Assembly (NCBI GenBank): GCA_007258455.2
Contig: VDFB02000003.1
Span: 46,131,889-46,195,888, forward strand
Length of the DNA stretch: 64,000 nucleotides
Direction of reading: 5' to 3'
Source of the DNA: Sequoia sempervirens
Taxonomy: Eukaryota > Streptophyta > Pinopsida > Cupressales > Cupressaceae
Position 1 is the stretch's first letter; each line of letters opens with the position of its first letter. A program made the translations under genes and the position numbers. The notes under the pieces were generated by a model. That model was not told where the DNA came from. It worked only from the letters and a program-made list of their open reading frames with translations, and did not search any database. Below are positions 50,001 through 62,000 of the stretch, piece after piece.

Positions 50001-53000
50001 CTCCAAGGTCAACAATGGCAGATGGCCAGTACTAGGTATCAAGATCTAAGCTTCAAACACATCATAGAAGATTCTATGGCGAAAGATGCTCGAAAAGATG
50101 CTTCACGACGGAGTCGAATTTCAAAAGTTGAAAAATGCTAAAAAAATTCTAAAGTCTGGAAGATGCATGCCTTGCTACAAGGGAGATGCTATGCAGTCCA
50201 TGCCTTGGCCAAATTTTCAATTGTCTGTGCATGCAGAATGGTGAAAGCAATCACAACGGTGAACGCGATTGCGTCGTCGACAGCGGTGACCAACCCAGTC
50301 AAGCAAGACGGTGAACGCAAAGCGCGAGGAGGTCAAATCATCAAGAAACGACTAACTCTGGAGCCAAAGAGCGCCCTTGCTGGCCAGGTGTGCCCATGAA
50401 TTCAAGAGGCCAATTGCAGTTGTTAAGAACTGCATAACCAGTTAGCTTCTTCAGAATTATGCTAGCTTTCCGACGCATCGTCAAGCAAATTCACCAGATT
50501 CATCGAACACCAACAAACTAAGGCAGAGGAAAACAGATGCTAAAAGCAAGAGTCATTGAAAATGGCAGTCTATCAAGGAAACTGCACCCCTGTAAGCCAG
50601 GGGTGCCTAAAGAAGAAAGCTTTCAAATGTCAGTTTTTGGATTGGCTATCTCCAGATGATCTTTCCAAATCCAGCCCAACTTTGCAACAAATTTGTTCGC
50701 CAATTCACGAGACATATCAAACGGCAATGGCTGTTGAGCATACGAGCACGCAAAACAAAGGATAAATTGATGAACATCAAAGCAATTGCACCCCTGTAGG
50801 TTAGGGGCGCCCAACATTTTGGGCAGTTAGATGAGGTTTTTAGCAGTTGTCTTCTCCAAGGCATCTTCTCTTAATCTTTCTAGCTTTGCAATGATTCCAG
50901 CTGCCAACTCACGAGACCTGTCAAACACTCACAAACGAAGGTCAAGCACGAAAAATGTTGAAAGTCAAGGCAAGTTGAATACATGAAAAATTGACCGAGT
51001 ATAGAGAAAAAGTACCCTTCTAGGAAAAGGCACCCAAGGATTTGAGCCACCAGATTCAGTTTTTAGGGTTTGTTGTTTCCAAGAACATCTCTTCAGAGTT
51101 GATCCAGCTTCGCAATGAATCTGTCAGCCCAACCTTAGGATCAATTAGGCGATCGGAATTCAGGGTCAAACAGAGGCAGTTCATCATAGAAAAAGTTGAA
51201 ATTCTTCAAAAAAATCTTCTGGCAAGGTGGTGTCCCAAAAGTCAACTCTAGTTAAGATATTTTTGGAGACTTTCTCATGTCTAGACATCCCAAAATTGAT
51301 GGAGTTTCTTTCAGTTAACTCCCAATCATCCAAATTGACTCCTTAATCAAGGTTTTGGCACCCAAATTGATTGCTTTGTTCCAAATGCTATGTATAAAGC
51401 ATCTAGGCGTCATAATTCATTATTCTTTGCAGGTTGAATAGCTAAAACACAAATATTTTCTCTCCAACGCCATTTGAAGGATCTAATGAAAGCCATTTTC
51501 AATGTTCTTTGTATTTCCAGGTTCAGGTTGCACAGAAGGACGTTCTAGAATTCATATCTCCAAGCATCATTTTCCAAGGCAGCAGTTTATAACTTCTAGC
51601 TTCTCCCCACAAATTTCTTCTATTCTTGACTTAAGTTTTCTTGCATGCACAACAAAACTCCATTTTTTCACAGATTTGACCTTCTGGGTACATTCAGCAC
51701 GAGATTGGCCACAAAACCCATGTAGTAGAATTTTTCAGAAAAATTGCCCCGTTGCCCCCAATTTTTGGGGTTTTTGCAAAAAAGTCACCTTTTTCAGAAA
51801 CTAACTAACTGGGTTTGCTTAGCATAGAGGCGCTTACAATACCCACATGCCAAATTTTTTTGGGAAAAATAAGCTTCTGTAGCTTCTGCCTCTAAGGAGT
51901 TGTTGCATGTCTGAGGAAAAGTCACTTTTTTGAAATTTAGACGTTCTAGGTCCATTCCAGAAGATATTCCAATCAAAACCCACATCTCAAAAAATTTCGT
52001 AAAAATTACCCCTTGGCGAAGCTATTTTTAGCCTCTGCAGAAAAAGCTATTTAAATAGTGTCATGTGCGCAGTCATTCTTCTAGGTTTTCAAAACACAAT
52101 TCTCTCAAGTTGAATTCAAGACCAAATCGGTCTTGCTTCATGATTTCTTGAAGACGATTGACACTGATCTACATTGAGCACACCTAGAAGTTGATTTGGA
52201 CAAATTGACAGGTACGACATTCAAAGTCCACGAATGTCATATGGTATCATACCTCGTATATCTAATAGCCTTCCAAGGCCAGTTTAGAGGGTTGAATACC
52301 ATTGGAACTTTGGGTGTGCAGCAAATTCATGATTTTTCTATCAGCTAGAGTGTTCACAGTCAAACTACGTAGTTTCATCATGCAACACTCTTCCATTGAG
52401 AAAAATCAACAAAAGCGTCAAAAGCGTAAAGTTGCAGAAGAAACAGAGGTCATCACTCCAGTTACAGAGCCACCAAAGTTACCAGTCAATGAACTTCCAG
52501 CTGAAGTGTGCAGATATTTCCAGGATTGCTCAAGTTGCTGACAAACGGGAAATTGATAGTTGAGGCATGTGACGATCTCTAGATAATGAGGCAGTTAACA
52601 ACTTCTTGGAGGAGATGATTGCTCAAGATGGCAACCAGTGAACTACTGGTTAGGACATCCCACCTTTTTCCAGAGATAGCATTTAACACAATAGTTAACT
52701 TGATGCGCTTTCCAAGTTAACTCACTGTACCACCTTTCATGCATGTCTATTTTTGTAGACATCTTTGTACAGTGGAGTCCTATTTAGTTTTAGAATTAGT
52801 TAACTGAAGTAGTCTTTCTAGTTAACTATTAGGTTACATTTGCTTAGACATAGGAATAAATCTTGTTGATTGGCAAAAACTTAATGTTAACTCAAGGAGA
52901 TTTTAGGGTTCCCTACTCCTTTGAGTATCTATAAATAAGAGCAACCTTTGCTCATTATTTTCTAACTTTACTTCACGGTAACAAAATGCTAAGCTCAAAG

Positions 53001-56000
53001 GCCTTCGACTTTGTTACTTAGTATATGTTCTTGAACCATACTTGTAATAGCGAAAGGTTAAGCGGTTTGCTTGCTTTCTTGTTGTTCATGTACTTGTGTT
53101 CAATCTTTGTCAAGTGTTATTTGGTTGATCACTTTCATACAATTTGCTGTCCCAAAAAGTGTAACTGTTGATCGATTTTGAGAAAATAAATCAAAAGAGC
53201 AATGAGCCTTTGATCCAAAGTTTCAAGATCTATCAATATTTGTTTTGTTTCTTGTAATCTTCATTTCAGCCTACACCTCGAAAAGAGCACCTCGCCTTCA
53301 AGGGAATCCTGAGATCTAGCACACCATTTTATGCCGTTTCTAATAACCTTCATTTTAGCCCACACCTTGAAAGAGCAATGATCCTTCGAGGGAAGCCTAA
53401 GATCCAACTTATCGTTTGATGTTTACTTGCATAAACTTTAATTCAGCGTAAATCTGAAAGAGCAATGAGCCTTCGGATGCATTTTGAGAAACAGTTTGTC
53501 TAAGTTACCCAAATCCACTCCTGTTACTTCTAAATCCTCTCGCTTTGAATTTACTTGAGGAGATAGAAGCGTTTTAGTTTTAGCCTAGTTGTAGTTGAGA
53601 TCTGCGAAACCAGAGAAAACCTTAGTTGCAACGCATGGTGTTTTATAACCTTGTGCTCTGTTGCTGAGTAAAAAGATTAGGAATTTAGTTTACTTTACTT
53701 TTTACGCAAAATCGGAAAAAAAGGGAGCTTCCCCTCCTAATTTGAAGAGCAGTTCATGTATGCATAGTTGTTCGTTTCCAATTCGCACTCCAGAGGTGCG
53801 AATTGAAACACCAACATAGAGTTGTACAAGTGTTCATAGTGTACTCCAGTATTGTGCTCTGCATTTCTTCTATGTTGATGCTATGCTTGTGCAGATCTTA
53901 CAAGTTATTCAAGGTTGTCAGAGGTTGCTATATTCAGAATTTGGGTTCTTGAATCATTGTACAGAGAGATATTTTCACCAGTGTGTGAACCAGTTGTTCA
54001 GTGATGTTTTTTGTGGCCTGCGAGAAATGTATTTTCCCCGCATTTCTCCGCTGTTTGGCTTCAAGTTGTGCGGACTTGGGAAGTTATTTATAATGCTTGT
54101 ATCCTTCTGTATTCAAATTTTTACTTGATTTGGTGCAGTGCAGAGTGAGTTTCATTTATTAGTATGCAAGTAAGGGTTACCAGTTGTTCTGAGTTGAAGT
54201 GTTTGTATGATGCGAACTTGGATGAAGTGCTTGACGAATCTTAAGTAGTTTGTGGATTATTCTAGATTGTGTTCAACTGAATTATGTTGTTTGGAAGTTT
54301 CAAGTTGATTTGAGGAAGCATGTACTTAATGTTTATAGTGCTTAACCTAGGTGTTGGCCAACCTTGTGTTTAATACTACATGCAAGGCTTGTAGAAGCAT
54401 GTTGAAGTGTGTTTGGATCTATTTGGGTCCTAATTAAGGATTTATGTAGGTTTCCTTCGTTCCTATCCACCGCAAGAATGTTTAGGTGCTAACCTATTTT
54501 GAATTTGTATGTATAACGGTTAGTTGCCGACATTGGAGAAGGTTTTTGAGGTTGAGGTTGATATAAATATGTATGGTGTTGTTGTGAGTTGAAGCATGAA
54601 AGAAGTAAGAAGCAAGATAGATGCAAGATTGATGCAAGTGATGAGTGTGATGCGAATTTGAGTAGAGCAGTGTGAAATTCAATGTTAGGGTTCCTGAAGG
54701 CATTCAACATCATTCATGCAAGACTGGGAAATTGTGCCAGCAATTGTGGTGGATTCCTTGTTGCATTAAGAAGTGTTCTCTATGTAACATTCTTCTTCTA
54801 TTTTCTTGTATTTCTTTTTGTGGCAATGAGCCCTGGCTGTGAGGCTTTTTGGACAGTGTGTCATATTTTGGGAGTGAGCCTTTTGTACCAGTTTTGCTAT
54901 TACTTATATTGTGAGTTAATCCTCACTGTGGTTTTTCCCTCATTGGGTTTTCCATGTAAATCTGGTGTTCTCTTATGTATGGTGTTGTGATTTCAGTTTT
55001 TGTTATATGCATTTCATGCTTAATCATACTAACAAAATAAAGGTTTAATGAATGCATGTGGATCTATTTATTGTTGATGGTTTTAAAGGTTTAATTTTCT
55101 ACAACTGATTCACCCTCCCCTCCCCCCCCCTCTCAATTGTCTTGTTCATTTGAACAATTGGTGTCAGAGCAAGGTTCCTTGGAGAAGAGCTTAACCGCTT
55201 GAGGTAGATCCGGGATGGCAAACAAGGTTGCTTTGGAATGCCCTAGATTTGATGGCATAGATTATGCATTCTGGAAGACAAAGATGGAAGGATATCTGGT
55301 AGCTCAGGGCTATGAGATTGAGAAGGCTTATCAGACTACATATACTCCACCTCCGAATGGTCCAAGTACAAGTGCAGAAATCAAGGCACGTGAGATCAAT
55401 GCTAAGGAAAAATTTATTATTGTGAATAGTCTTTCAAATACTAAATTAGTTAAAGTTATGAGTTTGAAGACTGCTAAAGAGGTCTGGGATAAACTAGAAA
55501 GCATTTATGAAGGAGATCCGAAGGTCAAACAAGCAAAGTTGTAGAACTTGAAGGCACAATTTGAAATGATGCAAATGTTTGAGGAAGAAACAATTAAAGG
55601 CTACATACAGAGAGTTGATGAGGTGGTAAGTGCTATGAGAGGCCTTGGTGTAGTAGTTAAAGAATCTAAAGTAATGAAGAAAGTTATCAGATCGCTTCTT
55701 GATTGCTACAGTGAAAAGGTATTTGCTATTGAGGAAACTGTTGATTTTGGCAATTATTCTAGAGATCAGTTGATTGGTACACTAACTGCATTTGAAATGA
55801 GAAAACTGAAGAAAGGTACAAAAGTAAAGACTGCTTTCAAGACTGGTAAATCAAAGAAGGTTGAAGATTTAGATGAAGAAGATCCTGATGATCCAGAAGC
55901 TAACTTTGTGAGGAAGATAAAAAAGGGCACTGATAAGTACAAAGGTAAATTACCCTTCAAATGTTTTAGCTGTTGTGAGATAGGTCACTATGCTTCAAGA

Positions 56001-59000
56001 TGTCCTAAAAGAGCTATAACAATAAGAATAAGGAAAACAAAGGAAAAATGATTAAGAAAGCTTACTATGTGAGAGAAGATGCTAGAATTTCTGATGATGA
56101 ATTTAACTATGGAGATTGTGATGATAATGAATGTTTTTGGCTATAAAAGAAGAAAATGGTTTTGCTAACCATGAAAGTTGTGTGAAAGAAAGTGTTCCGG
56201 AGATGAAGGATAAGGTTGGAGGTACTTTGGTATTTTCTTTTCATGTCAAAGAGGACAAGAATTATTGGGTTGTTGACAATGGCTGCTCTAATCACATGAT
56301 TGGAGACAAAAGTATGTTAAACTTGAAAAGTATGATGAAGGATTAGTTAAATTTGGAGATGATTCAAGAGCTAATATTTGTGGAATAGGTTCAATTAGTT
56401 TAGATGGAAAGCATAACATCGACAATGTTTATAATGTTAAGGGTTTAAGACATAATCTTTTGAGTGTTGGACAAATGTGTAGCAAAGGATATAATCTTGT
56501 GTTTAAGGATGAAACATGTAAGATCCATAACTAAGATTGTTGTTGGTAAGAGAACATATGGAAACATCTATCAGCTTAAGGCTGATGGTCATTGCTTTAT
56601 GTCTTAGATTAATGATAGTTGGTTATGGCACCGGAGGATGTGTCACATGAATTTTGATAATTTGGCAAGAATTAGTTTAGTTCATGCAGTAAGAGACCTA
56701 CCAAGTTAATCATAAAGCCTATCAATGCTGTTTGTGAGAGTTGTCAATTTGGAAAACAAACAAGGAGTAGCTTTAAGGGAAAGGGACAATTTGCTACCAG
56801 ACTATTGAAATTAGTGCATACAGATCTTTGTGGTCCTACAAGGGTGAGAAGTCTACAAGGTGATAGATACTTTATGCTTTTGATTGATGATTACTCTAGA
56901 ATGACATGGGTTACTTTTCTTAGAAAAAAATTTGATGCATTTAAAGCTATGGTTGAGAATGAAATGGATTTGAAAATAAAATGTTTGAGGTCTGACAAAG
57001 GTGGTGAGTTCACCTCCAATGTGTTTAACATGTTTTATAAAGATCATGGAATAAAGAGGCATTTGTCTGCCCCTAGAACTCCTCAACAGAATGGAGTTGT
57101 TGAAAGGAAAAACAAAACTATTCAAGAAGCCGCAAGGACTATGATGAAAGAGGAAAATCTACCGGAAGTCTACAGGAGAGAAGCTATTTATATTGCTGTT
57201 TATATACTTAACAGAGTTCAAGCTAAAGCTAACAACACAAAGACTCCTTATGAGCTATGGTATGGAAGGATTACTACTATAAAGTACTTTAGAGTATTTG
57301 AAAGCAAATGTTATATCAAAAGAGAAGAAGAAAACTTAGGAAAGTTTGATGCAAGGTCTAATGAAGGTATCTTCCTTGGATATTCTATTAGAAGCAAAGC
57401 TTACAGATGTTACAACAAAAGGCTAAGAAAGATAATTGAAAGTACAATGTTAAAGTTGATGAAAACTTGCAAAATTCAATTGCAGTAGATGGATATGTGT
57501 CAAACGAACTTGATTGCAAAGAAGAAGAAGAAAAAGTTGATGGTCAAGAAGTGCAGAATAGAGAGGAAGAAGCTTCAGAGAAGACCCTAAAACCCCTAAG
57601 TATGTGCAAAAGAATCATTCCGAAGATCAAATCATTGGAGACAAAAGGAAAGGTGTATTAACAAGAAGCAAAGTTGCTGAAGTTGAGGTAAATTTGTGTT
57701 TACTTTCTAAAGTTGAACCTAAAACAATAAGTGAAGCATGTAAAGATGAACATTGGATGAAGGAAATGGAAAAATAACTTATGCAGATAGAGAAGAATCA
57801 AACTTGGGAGTTGGTCCCTAGACTGGCAAACAAAAACATAATTGGAACTAAATGGGTATTTGAGAACAAACTGAATGAGAATAGAGAAGTAGTAAGAAAC
57901 AAGGCAAGAATTGTGTGTAAGGGTTACTCACAAGTGGAAGGTATAGATTTTGAGGAGAATTTTGCTCCAAAGGCTAGGATGGAAGCTATCAGAATATTTT
58001 TGGCATTTGCAATACAAAGATTTTAAGGTTTATCAGATGGATGTGAAGTCTGATTTTTTGAATGGTGAATTGGAAGAAGAGGTTTACATGGGACAACCGG
58101 AAGGATTTCAATTGTCAGACCAATCAGATATGGTATGTAAGTTGAAGAAGGCACTATATGGATTGAAGCAAGCTCTCAGAGCTTGATATGCAAGATTGGA
58201 CAGATATTTGTTACAACAAGGATTCAGTAAAAGCACCGTAGATGGTAATTTTTACTATAAAATTGAGGACGAAAAAATCTTGATAGTAGTAGTATATGTG
58301 GATGATATTATCTTTGGTGGAAATGAGGCCATGTGTAAGAAGTTTGCAGAGGAAATGCAAAAAGAATTTGAGATGTCAATGTTTGGGGAGATGAATTTCT
58401 TTCTTGGGCTACAAATCAATCAAATAGATAATAGGATATTCATTTCACAATCTAAGTATGTCAAAGAGATGTTGAAGAAGTTTGGAATGGGTGATCAAAC
58501 TAGTATGTACTCCTATGGTGACTGGTTGTAAACTAAGCAAAGATGATGACTCGCTTAAGGCTGATCAGAGCAAGTATAGATCTATGATTGGTGGACTATT
58601 GTATTTGACTGCTACTAGACCTGATATCATGCATGCAGTTTGTCTTGTAGCTAGATTTCAAGAAGATCCTAAAGAAACACATGTTGCAGCAATGAAGAAG
58701 ATATTCAGATACTTAAGAGGCACTCCGAATTATGGCTTGTGTTATCCTAAGGATACTAATTTCACATTAAGTGCTTACATAGATGCAGATTAGGCTGATT
58801 GTGTTGATGACAGGAAAAGTACAAGTGGTGGTACATTCTTTCTTGGATGTAGATTGGTGTCATGGTTGAGTAAGAAACATGATTCAGTTTCTTTATCTAC
58901 TGTAGAGGCTAAGTCTATTGTAGCAGCATCATGCTGTACACAGGTAATGTGGATGAGACAAACATTGAAGGATATCAAAGTTGTATATGACAAGCCTTTA

Positions 59001-62000
59001 TCTATCTTCTATGCTAATACAAGTGCAATTAACATTTCAAAGAATCCAGTGATGCATGCAAGGAAAAATCATATATCTATTAGGTATCACTTTTTGAGAG
59101 AGAAGGTTATGGAGAATGAAGTGAAGCTTGAGCATGTTCCTACAAAGGATCAGATTGTTGGCATATTATTACCCCTCCTTTCTTAAATTAGATGTTTATA
59201 GAGATGCATCAGTCTAGTGGATCTATGGATCTATATCTTTCCCAGATTGATGTTGGTGGCTACCTCTCAGGGGGAGTATGTAGTGTCATGTGTTGTCATT
59301 GAATTGCTGATTTGATTGGGTGTACTCCTAAGGGGGAGTATTCAGAGCAGGTATTTTGGTTCAGTGTCAAAGGAGGAGAACAATGTAAAACATTTTATTC
59401 TTTGCCATTGATGTCAAAGGGGGAGAGAGAATCATGTGAAAAAGTAGAGAAAGTTGTGTATGTTGTCTAATCATTATTGTTAAAGGGAGAGATACTCCTG
59501 TAAGGGGGAGAGAGTGCAGGAATGTTGTGTAGGCTATCTAATTTGAAAAAAAAGGAAGAGAAAGTGTGTTCAGAGTTGTTGTGTTGTTTTTGGTGGATTT
59601 TCACATCTTGTGTTGCCATCAATGACAAAGGGGGAGATTGTTGCAAGTATGAAGGTGTTGTCATTGATGTCAACAAGATGTCTACTGACTAGTGTTATTG
59701 ATGTCAACCATGTGATGGAGATGTCGAGGATATTGAGAAAGTTGTGAAAAAGAGGAAAACAGGTTCTACATGTATAATTGAGACCTTGAGGAAGTTTTGT
59801 GAGTACATGGAGCTATCTTTTGTTGCAAAGTATGAAGATGAGTTGGAATGAAGTAATGAGTTGAGATGATATCTCTGGTACTTGGTTTCCAAGTGATTTT
59901 GAGAAATTTTGATAAATAGAGTAAACTGTGTTGTGCAAGTGTTCACAGTGTGCTCCGATATTGTGCTCCACGTCTCTTTTATGTTGATGCTATGCTTGTG
60001 CGGATCTTACAGGTTATTCAAGGTTGTCAGAGGTTGCTATATTCAAAATTTGGGTTTCTGGATCGTTGTATAGAGCGAGATATTTTCACCATTGTGTGAA
60101 CTAGTTGTTTAGTGATGTTTTCTGTGACCTGGGAGAAATGTATTTGCTCTGCGTTTCTTCGTTGTTTGGCTTTAGGTTGTGCATACTTGGGAAGTTGTTT
60201 ATAATGCTTGTATCCTTCTGTATTCAAGTATTTACTCGATTTTGTGCAGTACAGAGTGAGTTTCATTTATCAGCATGCAAGTAAGGGTTACTAGTTGTTC
60301 TGAGTTGAAGTGTTTGTATGATGTGAACTTGGATGAAGTTCTTGATGAATCTTAAGTAGTTCATGGATTATTCTAGATCGTGTTCAAGTGAATTATGTTG
60401 TCCGAAATTTTTGGGTTGATTTGAGGAAGCGTGTACTTAATGTTTATAGTGTTTAACCTAGGTGTTGGTTGACCTTGTGTTTAATACTACATGCAAGGCT
60501 TGTAGAAGTGTGTTGAAGTGTGTTTGGATCTATTTGGGTCCTAATTAAGGATTTATGTAGGTCACCTCCATTCCTATCCACTGCGGAAATGTTTAGGTGC
60601 CAACCATTTTGAATTTGTATGTATAACGGCTAGTTGTCGACATTGGAGAAGATTTTTGAGGTTGAGGTTGATATAAATATGTATGGTGTTGTTGTGAGTT
60701 GAGGCATGAAAGAAGTAAGAAGCAATATAGATGTGAGATTGATGCGAGTGATGAGTGTGATGCGAATTTGAGTAGAGCAGTGCAAAATTCAATGTTAGGG
60801 TTCTTGAAGGCAGTGAGCTGAAGGCATCCAAAATCATTCATGCAAGACTGCGAAAGTGTGCGAGCAATTGTGGTGGATTCCTTGTTGCATTGAGAAGTGT
60901 TCTCTGTGTAACATTCTTCTTCTATCTTCTTGTATTTCTTTTTGTGGCAGTGAGCCTTAGCTATTAGCCTTTTTGGATAGTGTGTCCTATTCTGGCAGTG
61001 AGCCTTTTGTACTGGTTTTGCTATTACTTATATTGTGAGCTAATCCTCACCGTGGTTTTTCCTTCATTGGGTTTTCCACGTAAATCTGGTGTTCTCTTGT
61101 GTATGGTGTTGTGATTTCAGTTTCTATTATTTGCATTTCATGCTTAATCATACTAATAGAATAAAGGTTTAATGAATGCATGTGGATCTGTTTACTATTG
61201 AGGGTTTTAAAGGTTTAATTTGCTACAACTGATTCACCTCCCCCCCCTCCCAGTTGTCTTGTTCATTTCAACATTCCCTTCTGTTTCTTCATTCTTATAT
61301 CAAACTTTATCCTAATTCTTGAAGTATATATATATGATATCCTCCATGATTATATCTAAGTGCATGTTGTCTCCCTAAGTGCAGATATTTATTTATTTTC
61401 TGATCCTTTCCCCTGAATATATCCATTGCTGATGCTTATCCGAAATGCAGACTTTATTTCCCTTGATATTCCCTATTTAGACCCCTGTTCTATGTTCCTT
61501 TTGTATCTTGTAAAATCCCGAAGAGGGGCGATTAGATGTCTTTATGAAGAGGGGTGTCCCTTTTGCTAAGACATAATTGATGCCTTTTTTTTTGCATTCC
61601 CTAATCTTTAATCATCGCTGCCTTTTCTAATAATATGAATCACTGGCTATATTGGATACTTAGACTTTATTTCCTTCTTAATAATTGCTGCCTTCAATAT
61701 ATATATATATATATAATTTTATTTTATGTTTTATATTAATATATTATATGTTTTCTTATTTAATATATTTATGTTTTATATTAGTTATATATATATATAT
61801 ATACTAAATATATATTATAATAATTATGACAAATGTTGCCTATACATGCCAACAAGAATCAATAATTCATTTGAAAAATTTCTTGGGCTCAACAAGTAGA
61901 TTCTCTAGAGAAACATTAGAACATATCATATTTATGTGATATCACACTATGTTACTTGCTCAAGATCTCAACTATTACAGCCACATTTCAAGGATGAAGA

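Larger units (their letters stand above)
45790..53816. mobile_element. Block B: TG...CA-bounded insertion in A's 5' LTR, possible long solo LTR
   Basis: Removing 45790-53816 rejoins the LTR of A to about the length of its 3' partner. B starts TGTTGTACCC and ends CACCAACA, the TG...CA form of an LTR, with weak flanking pentamers (cggag and tagag). Without nested D it is about 5.2 kb. No gag, pol, PBS or second LTR was found, so a solo LTR of a long-LTR Gypsy element is my best reading. A TATA motif (TCTATAAATAAGAG, about 52929) fits that. Tandem repeats lie at about 50400-51190 and 53185-53510. Confidence 0.5.
45504..61273 (+). mobile_element. Copia element A, degenerate, antisense to PILS, with nested insertions
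   Basis: Complete Ty1/Copia layout on plus: 5' LTR in two pieces (45504-45789 and 53817-55156), PBS (55159), gag (55215), then protease, integrase, reverse transcriptase, RNase H (to 59186), a tail with several GGGGGAG tracts, PPT, and 3' LTR (59639-61273). Target duplication TTCCT (45499-45503) versus TTCCC (61274-61278), one mismatch. The 5' LTR start is TATTGC where the 3' LTR has TGTTGC. Several stops and frameshifts break the polyprotein, so it is dead. Total span is 15.8 kb, of which 8 kb is insertion B. Confidence 0.88.

Noticed and set aside
54489..54713. Minus frames in the A LTR (also 60574-60841)
   Set aside because: Same LTR sequence in two copies; His/Ser/Asn-rich, no domain.
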